The position numbers were made by a program, and so were the translations under genes. Source: Lunularia cruciata (lineage: Eukaryota; Streptophyta; Marchantiopsida; Lunulariales; Lunulariaceae). From it: 64,000 nucleotides of DNA. Below, one piece after another: positions 45,315 through 56,111 of this stretch (positions are counted from its first letter, which is position 1; the number at the start of each line of letters is the position of its first letter). A model generated the notes under the pieces. It did not search any database. It had not been told where the DNA came from and was given only the letters and a program-made list of their open reading frames with translations. Location of the stretch: the NCBI GenBank assembly GCA_948567375.1, contig OX419756.1, forward strand, positions 24,592,552-24,656,551, written 5' to 3'.

Positions 45315-45812
45315 ATCTTGACAGTCATTGGGATGGGTGACTCCTTCAACATGACTGACCTAGCTCAACCCAAGTCAAATGGAGTTCAAATCCTCTTCCT
45401 CCAAATCACTATACCTAAGGCGACATCATATGGATCTTCTTCTTTGACTTTCACCTCAAAGCATTCCAAATACTTGACTTGGACTTCCTCATCCAAGTCT
45501 TTTGAAGATGAAGACAAACAATCATTGGATTCATCTTCATTTTCTGATGAAGTAGTTTCCCCAAGGTGATGAACCTTTGTCCAATTGACTATCACCCACT
45601 TTTGGTCCTCAGACAAGATGTCTTTGAACCTTAACTTTTGCTTGTGCCAATCAACCACAACTTGTGTGCTATAAAACTAGGGCTTTCCAATCAGTAATGG
45701 GTAACCATTTTTGTCATTGATCTCAACACAATATAGTTCAACTTGAATGGTATACCTCCAATAATCATGACTATATTGGACAACATGCCCAAAGATCGGC
45801 CCATGGTTTGAT
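45315..45812 (-). pseudogene. pol: B4 acidic spacer and protease end
   Basis: Acidic Ser/Asp/Glu spacer at 45658-45386 (DESNDCLSSSSKDLDEEVQ), equivalent to 10826-11000 in B1. The end of the protease is 45807-45660 (YPLLIGKP motif). The frame is cut at 45812 by a solo LTR-B and continues at 47693-47813 with the active-site side. Confidence 0.7.
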
Positions 45813-47692
45813 TGTGACAACCCAGCAAATATCACTTTTGCGGTAATCAAGTAAGTAAAGTTTGTTCCCACAAAGATACAAGTCAGAATTGGTCAAATAC
45901 AAAGTCAAACAGTAAAAATGTAGTTCTTCTTGGTTACGTCTTTAATCTCTCAAGTAGAAACCACACCCAGAAGAGAGTAACAAAGCATTGACTTGCAGTC
46001 TCGTCACAAATTAACATTCTAAATCACAACTCCTTCAATTCTTTCCAAACAATCTTGATTGTGATGATTCAAGCTCTCCCAAAATGGCACTTCATTGCAA
46101 AATGACTTCGCCTCAGAATTGTGTTCCACCCCTCCACTGAAGGCACAACTTCCTTGATCAAAATTGCTTCACATCAACCTCGCACTACACTCACAAATGC
46201 AGAATACTACCAACACTACAATTCCTCTCAGATCTATCAAGGCATTGCTTTGATTGCACTTCACTCAAGAACAAATACACAAAATGAAGATCAAGGCTGC
46301 GGAATCCAACATCCAACAAGCACATTGACTTGGACTTCAAATTTCTCCACACACTCACAAACATAAACAAAAAGTTGATACTCGAAATCAAGCTCAAGCG
46401 ACAAGCACTGCTTCACAGCACTTCGCTTTATCCATTCTCAGAAATAATGAGCACTAAACAACATATTACTATGAATGCTTCCCTTAAATACTGAAGCAAT
46501 CGACAGTTCTAACAACTATACCATTCTATAACAACTCTTCTAACCTAGAGATCCAAAATGACAATGCAACCCTTCATATCTGTCTCTTCAAATCTCAAAT
46601 CTATTTCTAATCCAATCCAATGTCTACTTCATCCTTGGCTTCCAATCCCGAAGTAACTTCACTCACTACTACTTTGTCCTCGGGTTTCACAACTTCTAAT
46701 TCCTCTACTAATTTTCCACTCTGATCTACAATTCCTATCACAGGTAATCCTTCTAAATCTCTATCTCCTGACTTACTCTTCTCTAAAGTATCAAATGTCA
46801 AATCCAAAGACACCTACCTTTCTATCTCTCTTACTTCGGGTCTAACTATTATCAATTCTTTTGCTAATTCTACTATATCCTCATAAAATAATTGTAATTG
46901 AAAGCATGGATAACTATCTACACCTTCAATTTGTAACCCACTTTCCCCTAATCACTCATGTAACTGACCCAAAGACACTTGCTGTCTGATCCTACACTTC
47001 GGGTTTATTCACTACTGTTGTTTCTCCTCTAATTTTATCTTATCTTCAATCATAACTAAAATTGAAGTCATGGGTATCCTAAATATCTTCTTTCCTTACT
47101 CTAACTTCCTCTAATGCCTCATGCAAGATTCCCAAAGTCACCTTCACTGCACTCCGAGGTCCAGCTACCTTGGATTTAGTCATCTTCGTCTTGAGGCAAA
47201 GTCTCGTGACCCAAAGTCATGTAAGTCCGAAGTCCGAAGTCACATTGACCCGAAGACACCAAACTACTTTGTACATCTACTCCAAAAACTTCAAATGCTT
47301 GTAACTTCTTTTACAAACCTTCAAACTTTGTGATTTTGGTAGCAATGAAAAGCCCTAAACAAGACGCTTCCAACAAGATATAGCACGCTTGATTTAGACT
47401 TGTGGTCATTGAGATATCGCCCCCGCAAGAATCCTGAACTACAACTTCTCTTCCTCCTTTGGATCTGCCCTCCTTCAGAGTCTGATCTGAGTTTTTTCCT
47501 CCTCTGACACGAAATAAGCTTCTTTGGGTTTGACCCAATCTGAGTCCTTCTTCCTCCAACACAAAATTGACTTCCTCAAGCCTGATCAAAATACAAGTTT
47601 CCCCTCATTTCTTCTCCATTTGGTTTCAATTTGGTTTCAACACGGCACTTCTTCTTCAAAACTCATCCAAAATGAAAAATGTGGGTACCACA
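45813..47692 (-). repeat. Solo LTR-B, shortened, with target duplication TTGAT
   Basis: On the minus strand starts TGTGGTACCC (47692) and ends GTTGTCACA (45813). TTGAT flanks both sides (45808-45812, 47693-47697). Only 1.88 kb: about half of the LTR is missing, including most of the coiled-coil gene. The part 46815-47600 shows repeated short AACCCGAAG-like motifs and no frame that I can assign. Confidence 0.88.
46607..46813 (-). pseudogene. LTR-encoded coiled-coil protein, copy 9, C-terminal remnant
   Basis: 68 open codons matching only the extreme C-terminus of the LTR protein (LEKSKSGDRDLEGLP then KDEVDIGLD). Everything upstream is deleted or replaced. Confidence 0.65.
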
Positions 47693-47697
47693 TTGAT

Positions 47698-47813
47698 CCA
47701 CAAACTTTAGGATTTGGAGCGTTGGCTCAAAAGTGTGATACTCCAATCTATATGTGGTATCATCCATCATGACATTCACATCTGAACTTGAGTCAATGGG
47801 TATAGATGTGATT
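47698..47813 (-). pseudogene. pol: B4 protease, active-site side
   Basis: Continues the B4 protease beyond the solo LTR: a decayed DSSSDVNVM-type active site (about 47770-47800) and the downstream region. Cut at 47814 by the LTR of A3. Confidence 0.6.
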
Positions 47814-48505
47814 TATAACACCCATTTGTGCATGTTTATGGTATTGTGATATTTAATTTGGTATTACAAGTACTTGAGAGATATTATTTATATAGAGATA
47901 AATGATGGTTCTACATGAGTCATGATTAGCTAAAGTTAGTCATAGATAAGATAGAGTGGACCTTTACTTTAGAGGAAATAGAAAAGATGAGCACCATTAT
48001 TTTTAAATTTTAGTTATTGACTTGGTATTATTCATATGTATTTGGCTTTGAGGAAAGAATTGAGAACTCTTGGACCCACAAAATTTTTTGTTTTGGATTC
48101 TTCTATAGTCCAAAGATAGCCCATGTGAAGGAATTCTTGACTTAGTAGTTGGGTCAAGATAAGACCACATGCTTAGAGAATACTCTCATGAGTATGTATA
48201 TTCCTTTAGACTTTAGACTTTATTTGACTTTAAACCTAATAACTTGAGTTACTCCAATAACTAGTAACTTTGGTGCACAAAATATTTCACAAGTATATAA
48301 ATTAGGGGTGAGGAGGTACTAACCATTCTTTCATTTGCAACTATCTCTCTTTTATTGAGTTCTCTTGTGAGCAATGGTTTGAGTCTTGGAGTGTTAGTCT
48401 TGGAGGAGTATGATGAAGTTAGGATTCTTTGCCTTCTTAGTCCATGGTGTGCTACCATAATAGCCATCAAAGGTTGACCCTTAGTGAGAGGTAGGCTGGT
48501 TTACA
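47814..48505 (+). repeat. LTR-A, 5' LTR of A3
   Basis: 692 bp, TATAACACCC (one transition from TGTAACACCC) to GGTTTACA (two transitions from GGCTCACA). Followed by the primer-binding site. Left flank GATT. Confidence 0.88.
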
Positions 48506-48509
48506 TTTT

Positions 48510-48527
48510 TGGTTCCATTGCCAAGAC
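48510..48527 (+). other. Primer-binding site of A3
   Basis: TGGTTCCATTGCCAAGAC, same place and consensus as in A1 and A2. Confidence 0.6.
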
Positions 48528-49355
48528 CTCTCTAGAAGGTGAGATAATATTATGCGTAAAATTTTATATTAGACAGAAGTAGACTATGAGAGCTCACTTG
48601 GAGAGAACATTAAGAAAGGAGATTGCTGAACTTATGTTAGAGAGCTTGGACACATTTGTATACCCTAGTTCATTATGATTTTTTGAGGTGATATTGTACA
48701 TACTATACACATGAGAGGATTTGGAGACATTGTGTTAGGTGGATTGTAGATTTGGGGAATTATTGTGATTTTGCGTAAAATCTCAAGTTTGAGATCTGGA
48801 TTTGATAGTTTTATGGTAAATAGCTTGGATTATCTTCCAAGTTGAACACTTGAAATTGGATTATCTTCCACAAGGGTTGCTACATGCATTGAGATAGAAT
48901 TTTTGGAAGGTGGTAGGGTATACTATTCCAGCAAAATGCATGCTCTTTGGTGTTTTGTATAGTGTTTGTCATTTCTTATTTTTCATAGGATTATTTGGAA
49001 CTTCCTAAAAAAATCAGTGCATAGTATCCTACCTTTTGGCCAAAGAATTAAGGAGAGATAGTTCTTGCGCATGAAGTTGCGCATGAGTTCTTAAAGTGAA
49101 GGGGTGGTTTTCATACCAAATCTGAAATATGTGTGCTGAATTGAAAAGTGCTTAGGCCAAATGGCTCAATGAAAAGATCTGAAATTTTGCAGAAGAGGAT
49201 GCCTTGAGGTGTTAATAAAGTGTGAAGATTCTCAAAGGACTATGACATACCAAATGAGAGCATATTAGAAAGTTTGGAAAGTTGAGAGATCTCATGGATG
49301 AGGAGTGTGAGAGCAAAAAAAAGCATGTTTGAGTGTTTAGACTCATCTTGGGAAC
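48528..49355 (+). other. A3 leader, no gene seen
   Basis: Untranslated leader between primer-binding site and ORF0, similar in length to that of A2. No conserved frame. Confidence 0.5.
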
Positions 49356-49757
49356 ATGGAGGATCAACAAGAGTAGAAGTTGAGGCTATGTAAGGTTGTC
49401 CAAGGGTTTGAGGTGATAGTAGGGGTTGATTTGAGGAAAAGAGAGTTTAGAATAGAATTTGAAGAGAGTGTTGAGAGGATCCAAAAACATACACTACTTG
49501 GAGGAAAAGGTGATTCTAAGTGCTTTTTATGTGGAAAGAAGGGGCATAAGGCAAGTTCATGTCCATTTACCTTTGAGAGAAAGAGGTTGAGAGAAAGGAG
49601 AGGCTTATTTGACTTGGGATTGCATGTTGGACCTTTTTTACCAAGATTGGAAGGGGAGAGCTCTAAAACCAAAGAGTTATGTGAGGTTTGTAGAATAGAA
49701 GGACTTCCAAAAGGACATGAGTGTAATGGAGTAACAATATTTTGGAGATTTTGGTGA
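49356..49757 (+). pseudogene. A3 ORF0, zinc-knuckle protein with one stop
   Basis: Same 402-bp frame as 24495-24896. One TAG at codon 7 (TGG in A2); otherwise open to the end. The CCHC knuckle CFLCGKKGHKASSC is intact, as is the second cluster (CEVCRIEGLPKGHEC). Length and sequence conservation between A2 and A3 argue that it was a real protein. Confidence 0.75.
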
Positions 49758-50053
49758 AGGATCTTGGAGAGAGCTTTAGTATAGCTATAGAGAAACTACC
49801 ACCTTCATTAGCTAGTTCTCAAGGTTAGTGATGGAGATAATCTTTCAATTTATGGAGAAACTATCCATGAAGGTTTGATTAATATGCACTCTAGGATTTG
49901 ATATTGCTATAGAAATCTTGGAGCAACTTGAACCATTTGTGTTCTCTAGAGTTGATTACTCTCAAATGGTGTTAGTCATGTATACACTTTATTAGTTATA
50001 GAGTGAGAAAAAAGAAAAAAATTGAGAGAAACAAGAAAAATAGTGAGGGGCTA
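49758..50053 (+). other. Gap between ORF0 and gag of A3
   Basis: About 300 bp without a frame. It has the same length in A2. It contains AT-rich runs just before the gag start. Confidence 0.45.
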
Positions 50054-50391
50054 ATGGGGAAACTTCTGGTTTTCTTTGGCAAGGATGGAGAAGATGTGGC
50101 AACCTTTTTGGGAGACTTCAAGAGAGCTTGCATAGGAAACAATCAAAGGAGGAAGAATGAGTGGGCCTCATTATTACCGGATTTCCTTGAGGATGCAGCT
50201 CTTACATACCAAGAGAGAGAGAGAGAGAGGAGAGATAGGCAAGAAGAGTCTTGGGAGAGTTTAACTTCAACACTCATTGAGAAATTTCTTCTATATGAGA
50301 GTTATGAGAGATTGATGAGTTCGGTTACCTTATTAAAATATGGAGATGGAGAGAAAGTGAGAGTCTATGTAGAAAGAGTGGAGAAGTTAGA
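50054..50391 (+). pseudogene. gag: A3 gag, 5' part
   Basis: Starts MGKLLVFFGKDGEDVATFL, open for 113 codons through the capsid region (RRKNEWASLLPDFLEDAAL, then YVERVEKLD). A short GA-rich expansion lies near 50212-50240. Cut at 50392 by the LTR of B3. Confidence 0.84.
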
Positions 50392-50896
50392 TATGGTATC
50401 TACATTTGTCATTTTTGATGAGGTTTAAAGAAGAAAAGTATAATCAAAGCCAAATTGAAGCTTGATGGTGAAGAAAGGAGAAGAATTGTATCTTTGGGTC
50501 AAACTCAAAGAATTTTACTTCATGTCAAAGGAAGAAGAATTAGGTTTGGACTTGACAAGTATTAGACCCAAAGTAGAGATACTTTGCCTCGGGTTGATCA
50601 ACATGATGCAAAGAAACTATAACAGATTTTCTTCAAGCCAACTAGTCAAGAAGGTAGAATCAAGAAAATGGGTCAAGAAAATGGTTGGGTCATGAGAAGG
50701 ACAAAATTGAGAGTGACAAGAGTAATGCATGCACAAGGTATGAGTATCAAGTGAAGATTGACGGAAGAGTGACCGCACATCATAATGCTATTAGGTTGAG
50801 AATTTGTCAAGGAATTTCCAAAATGTCAAGGAGGTATCCTATTTCTCTCAATAATTTTCCTAAAGGAATGCAAATCAAAAGGCTAAACAAGAGTTT
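50392..50896 (+). repeat. B3 5' LTR-B', first 505 bp only
   Basis: Starts TATGGTATCT (G to A from TGTGGTACCC) and aligns with the start of the 3' LTR (62616-63080). It stops near 50896, where gag sequence begins, so the rest of the LTR, the primer site and the gag start were deleted. Confidence 0.75.
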
Positions 50897-51112
50897 GTCA
50901 AACCAAGTGCCAAAGCAATCCGGTGTGGTTGGGTACTCCAATGCCCAAGCCATTACATGGTTCCTTGCTGGTTTGTCACCAAAAATTTGGATCTTTGCAA
51001 GGGAAAGGAATGTAACTTCCCTTGACAAAGTACTCAAACATGTCACAAGATACAAGGCGGCCCACTCTCATTTCATTTGGCAACAAGAGGAGTCAAAAGA
51101 AGAAAGGCAAGA
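50897..51112 (+). pseudogene. gag: B3 gag, first piece
   Basis: Matches B1 gag from NQVPKQSGVVGYSNAQAITW to KAAHSHF. The frame is joined upstream to LTR sequence in one 157-codon open run (50685-51158), a chance fusion. Interrupted at 51113 by a solo LTR-B'. Confidence 0.8.
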
Positions 51113-54100
51113 TGTGACAACCCAACAAGTATCAATTTTGCTGCAATTGGGTAAATAGAGTTTGTTCACACAAAGATACAAGTCAAAAATGGTCAAATAA
51201 AAAGCAAATAGTAACAATTCAGTTCTTCTTGAGTTCATCTTTAGTCTCTCAAGTAGAAACCACACCTATAAGGGAGTAACAAGCACTAACTTGCAATATC
51301 ATCACAGACTAACACTCCATAAGCACAACTCCATCAAATTCTATCCAAACAAATCTTGATTGTGATGATTCACATTCTCCCAAAGATGGCTACTTCACTA
51401 CAAAACAACTTTGCTTCAGAATTGCTTTCCACCCCTCCACTAAAGGCACAACATCATGGATCAAAATTGCTTCACATTAAACTCATGCTGCACTCACAAA
51501 CGCATAATGCTACCAACACTACAATTCATCTCAGATATGGCAAGGCATTGCTTTGATTGCTCTTCACTCAGGATCAAACACATACATGAAGATCAAGACT
51601 ATAGAATCCAACATCCAACAAGGACATTGACTTGCACTTCAAATTTCTCCAAACACTCACAAGCACAAACAAAAATTTGATACTTGGAAATAAGCTTAAG
51701 TGATGAGCATTGAGATACAACACTTTGCTTTATCTATCTATTTATCATCAGAAATTATGAATACTAAACAACATAAGACTGCAAATGCCTCCTTTAAATA
51801 GGCTGAGCACTTTGATAGTTAACTAACAACTATATCATTCTACTACAACTCTACCAACCTATACATCCAAAATGACAATGCACCTCTTCATATCTGCTTC
51901 TTCAAATCTCAAAACTATTACTACTCCAATCCAATGTCAACCTCAACTTTGGCTTCCAAACCTGATGATCCTCCTACCACTTACCCCTCTTTGGGTCTTT
52001 CTTCTTCTACTACATCCTCCACTATTTCTACTACTTCATCTACTACTACCCTAAACTACAATTTCACTGATAGGTAACCTTTCTATCTCCTTATCCCCCA
52101 ACCCAATCTTTCTCTAATGTCTCAAATAATAGATCCAAAGACACCTACACTCCTACTTCTACTACTTTGGACTTCTTATCTTCCTTCACACTACTCCAAA
52201 GTCTCTCTAACTCTAAATTTACTAAATCTAATCTAAGACACACATTTTCTCCTACCTCAATCATCTTCCTATCTACTTGTTCTCTTAAGCAAGTCAAAAC
52301 TTGGACTTGGAAGAGGAGAGAATTTGCTCTCCTCTTCCAAGTTTCCTACACAAGCAACTTGAATTCATGCATTCTTGCTTCCTCCAACTTCCTTTCAGAT
52401 TCTGTGCTCAGCATCGCTCTCATTCTCCCAACAACTTCTCATACCGACTTTGATATATACCCTCAAGATCATTCTGCCTTCAACTCTTCTCTATACATCT
52501 TTAACTCATCTTTGTACTTGGCTGCCATCATCTTCTTCTCCTCCACATACTGAGTACTCTGCCTCTCAGCACCTCTTACTAGACTTCTCAATCTTCTTCC
52601 TCTTGGTGTCGGACCGCTAACTCCCTCTGCCATGCTTGATCTTTCTCTACGACAATTTTCTTTGGGCTCTCTAACTCTTGCTCCATCACAGCCACCACCA
52701 CCCTCACATGTATGCTTTCAATATGAGCTTTGCTTACCTCACCTCTCATCTTCTCAACCAATGCTTTCTACTCTTTTAACTCTTTGGCTTGACAGATCAT
52801 CTCTCTTCCTTGCTGATTGAAACTCTCTTGCAATTTCTCTACAGTCTTGTTCCTTAAGACTACTCCCCTCAAATTTCTTCAGCTTCTTCTTCCCTTTGGG
52901 TTACCATCTCCTTCAATTCTCTTGTTTCTTCAATCAGATACTTCATCACCTGCAACTCATTCCTTACCTCCAGATGATCTTTTTGAATCTCCTTCTTCTT
53001 ACAATATTGACAACAATGGACCCACAATTTGTGAAAAGTACTCCACCCCATCAAAGTCTTCTTCTTCTTGGTCTTTTATCTTCAAAGGCCTTCCTTCTTA
53101 GCTTACTTCTTCTTCATTCACTTGGCTCAGACCTTCAGGTTCAGCCGGCAATAGCCTTTTTGATCTTACTCCCTTCTAGATAACTTTCTTTGGTTCTTTG
53201 TCCATCTCTTCCATCGGTAACTCTAAACAAGAGCCATCTCCTCCCTCTATATGATCAATCACTGCATGGAACTCCTCATCATCTTCTATCGTCCTTGGAT
53301 CAACTGACTGTTGGATTTCATCTTCCCCTTCACTCTCACTACTAGAATCCTTACTCTATAATGTGAGTTCAGCTTCTTTGGAGTCTTCTCTCTTCAACTT
53401 GGTCTCTCCTTCAAACTCTATGCCTGAATCCTTGTCCTTTACCACCTCCTTACCTTGCGGGTTTAGTCTTTGGGTCTTTTGTTGTGGCCTTGGTAATGCT
53501 ACTCCTTTGGGTTTAGTCCGCTTCTTCATCTTTGGACTTCTTCCTTCCACCATCTTCCTTTGTCCCATTCTGATGAAATGATAATCACTAGACCACAATT
53601 GCATAATGTAGCATTGCTCTTCTTCCTATGCTTCTTGCCAAAGATTGGGATGGAAATGCAAAACCATTTGATGCTTCTCCTCCATTATCAGCAGATTTAA
53701 TCCCAAGTAGAAATGTGCTACAAATGGTATGAAGTAGTGTAGTGGAAATTGGGTCCTCCAATTGAACATCATCTTCCTTGTTCTCTCGTGGAAGCACTTT
53801 GCCCAATTCACCTTCTCTTATGCAAATATTTGGTGGAAGAAGAACGCTTGCTGCATGTTCATGTATGTTGTTTGCTCTGGCTTGAACATTGCCATGAGCA
53901 CCCCACAATGCTTTGCTTAATCGGGTCCCAATAGGACTCCACTTTGTAGCCATTTTTGGTTTGCGGAGCAAAGAATAAATTCCTAATTTCTATGGTTTCT
54001 TTTGCAACTTCACACTCCCTATAGAAGGTAACCTCAGTTGCATCTCTTGCTTCTTTCCCCAGTACTAGCTTCCAATCCAACTCAGTCCATCAAGCTGGAT

Positions 54101-54864
54101 TTCCTCTCTTCCCCATTAGTTTGGGGACTTTCTCACAATTACTAGCAGCTATCTTTGCCATGAAACCTAGAAACTAAGATTCCAATTCCAAGCCAGAAAT
54201 GTTATACAAAGTCTGTTCATGACTTTGATTCTAGCTACTACATTTAATAACCAAATTGCAAAACTCCCCATTGCAAGTGCATTCTTACTCTTCTTTTCCA
54301 TGATCTGCTCATGAGTTCTTCAACATTGGAAGATTATCCCCTCTCCTAGATGCAACACTCTAACCCCTTCTAGTATTTGGAAAATTTCACTCTCAATTGG
54401 CTTCTTGACGTGCATTACTACAAGACAACTACTCAGAGGGACATGGTACCTACTTGACATGTTTGATTTCCCCATGTGCAATTGCAATATCATAGACTTA
54501 AAGGTGCAATCATTATTTGATTGATTTCAAAATTGACCCCCACTTCTTCTACGTGTTTGCATCTTGTCATTTTCAAAGTATTCCTCTCTTGCCTCCGCTG
54601 TTTCTTTAAGTGTACTTTCTTGGTTGGCCGTACCCACAAAAAGGTTGTTACATCTTCTTTGTATCGGCTTGTACTTCTTGTTCCAAAGATGCCCTTCTTT
54701 GGGTTTGTCTCTTTGTAAGCCCCATCCAAGTACTTCCTACTCCCAACCCAGAGTTGACTTCTTTGGGTTTACTCCAAAGACACATAAGTCTATTCTTTTC
54801 TTTATAATTCATCTTTCTCAATACACTTCTTCAAAACTCATCAAAAAAAAATGAGGGTACCACA
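51113..54864 (-). repeat. Solo LTR-B', 3.75 kb, target duplication CAAGA
   Basis: Full-length LTR-B' (minus strand TGTGGTACCC...GTTGTCACA) flanked by CAAGA at 51108-51112 and 54865-54869. The B3 gag frame is continuous outside. It shows that LTR-B' is as long as LTR-B and has the same architecture. Confidence 0.92.
51921..54301 (-). pseudogene. LTR-encoded coiled-coil protein, copy 6 (B' type)
   Basis: Degraded frame from 54301 (MEKKSKNALAMGSFAIW) to 51921 (EVDIGLE). The N-terminal domain survives in pieces: 53971-53588, and FIPFVAHFYLGLNLL near 53745-53700. A Lys-rich linker with Pro-Lys motifs lies at 53604-53400, and coiled-coil heptads at 53054-52869. The start aligns with the second Met of the LTR-B version. 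Many frameshifts. Protein blocks and order equal those of LTR-B, despite much DNA divergence. Confidence 0.75.
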
Positions 54865-55560
54865 CAAGAAGGCAAGACAAAGAGCTTCTTGTAGTACCTT
54901 CCTTCCTTCGGAAGAATCCTCCATGTTGTCAAGTTCTTCTTGGAACAAGAGGAAGATGTAAAGCCAAAAAAAATAGAAGGCAAGGAGGAAAGAAAGTATT
55001 GAGTCCCCTAGCTAAGGGCATCAACAAGACAAATGCTAAGCTAGAGACTTTGATTGAAGAGTTTTTGGATTTCAAGATCTAAATGATTGGGGTGAAGGAT
55101 AGAAGGAAACCTTCTTCATTTGTTAGACCAAATGTGTGGTGCACTGCATGTGGCAAGTTGGGTCATGCCAACATGGAGTGCTTGACCACCAAAATTGCAT
55201 GTTTGGTGCAGTAGATTGATTGGGTTCCAAGTTGGGACTAGAACAAGGAAGACGAAGTAGTGTACTAGACTCAAGAGGTACAATCTCAAGCAAGCACATT
55301 GTACCAAGGGTCTAAGGTATGGACCTAGGGATTAAATAAATAATGATCTCCAATGAAGAATGCTGATGGGCAATCAAAACCATCCTCAAAATGTTGCACC
55401 AAGGGTGAGACACGCTTAAGGAAGAAGAAATGAGATCTTGAAGAAGTAAGCACTACTTTGTTATTAGCACAAAAAGCAAAGAGACTTTGGCCCAAAGCAA
55501 TCTTATCTGCAAAAGAGAAGAAAATCTTGGCAAAAGCCAAAGCAAAAGCATTGCAAAAAA
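54865..55560 (+). pseudogene. gag: B3 gag, second piece
   Basis: Resumes after the solo LTR (Lys/Ser-rich linker). Carries one intact CCHC knuckle at 55140-55181 (CTACGKLGHANMEC), matching the first knuckle of B1 gag. The second and third knuckles of B1 are absent; the sequence skips to the basic segment at 55400-55560. Stops throughout. Confidence 0.72.
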
Positions 55561-56111
55561 AAATTTAAGAGGTAGTGCAAAGAACTTGGGAAATGAGTCT
55601 GGAGGTAGACCCAAAAATAAAACCTCCAATTTTTGTGGCTGACATCTGATCTAAGATAGAGGACTTAATTCAAGCCAAGGTGGGTAAACCCATAGTAGTT
55701 GGGGGTCCAAACCACAAGTACTCCAATCACCATTTTGAAGCAACACAAAGTAAGGTCAAAGCAGGGTGAGACTTCAAACCCAAAGACAAAGACAAAGAAG
55801 ATGAAATTGGGAGGAGTACCCCAATAAAATATTATTGTGGATCTAGCATCCACCCAAGCCAACATCACATGAAATAATTGTGCAAGGACAAAAAAGTTGT
55901 ATAAGAGTAACTAAGTTTGGCCATAAGAAAGTAAGGACAATACTCAAGAAGGATCTACTAAGCATCTATCATATTGAGCAAGAAGATTTGGGATCTTTGG
56001 AAGTAGATGCGGAGATTGCAGCTTGCTGATCATGTTTGTGCCCATTGACTCAAGTCTAGGTGTAAATGTCATGATAGAGGATATCGCATACATTGGGGTA
56101 TCACACATTAT
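55561..56111 (+). pseudogene. pol: B3 protease, first piece
   Basis: Equivalent of 10020-10570 in B1: the basic pre-protease segment, IYHIEQEDLGSLEVDAEI near 55960-56010, and a decayed active site (DSSLGVNVM) near 56045-56075. Cut at 56112 by an unidentified insertion. Confidence 0.65.

Larger units (their letters stand above)
41406..47813 (-). mobile_element. Family B' element B4, 5' part replaced by A3
   Basis: Minus-strand element: 3' LTR (41406-42530), polypurine tract, integrase, RNase H, RT, spacer and protease. It is interrupted by a solo LTR-B (45813-47692), and its gag side is cut by A3 at 47814. Order and protein sequence match B1. Confidence 0.86.
47814..50391 (+). mobile_element. 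Family A element A3, 5' part
   Basis: Plus-strand family A: LTR, primer-binding site, leader, ORF0 and the first part of gag. Interrupted in gag by B3 at 50392; the remainder lies beyond the window. Confidence 0.85.
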
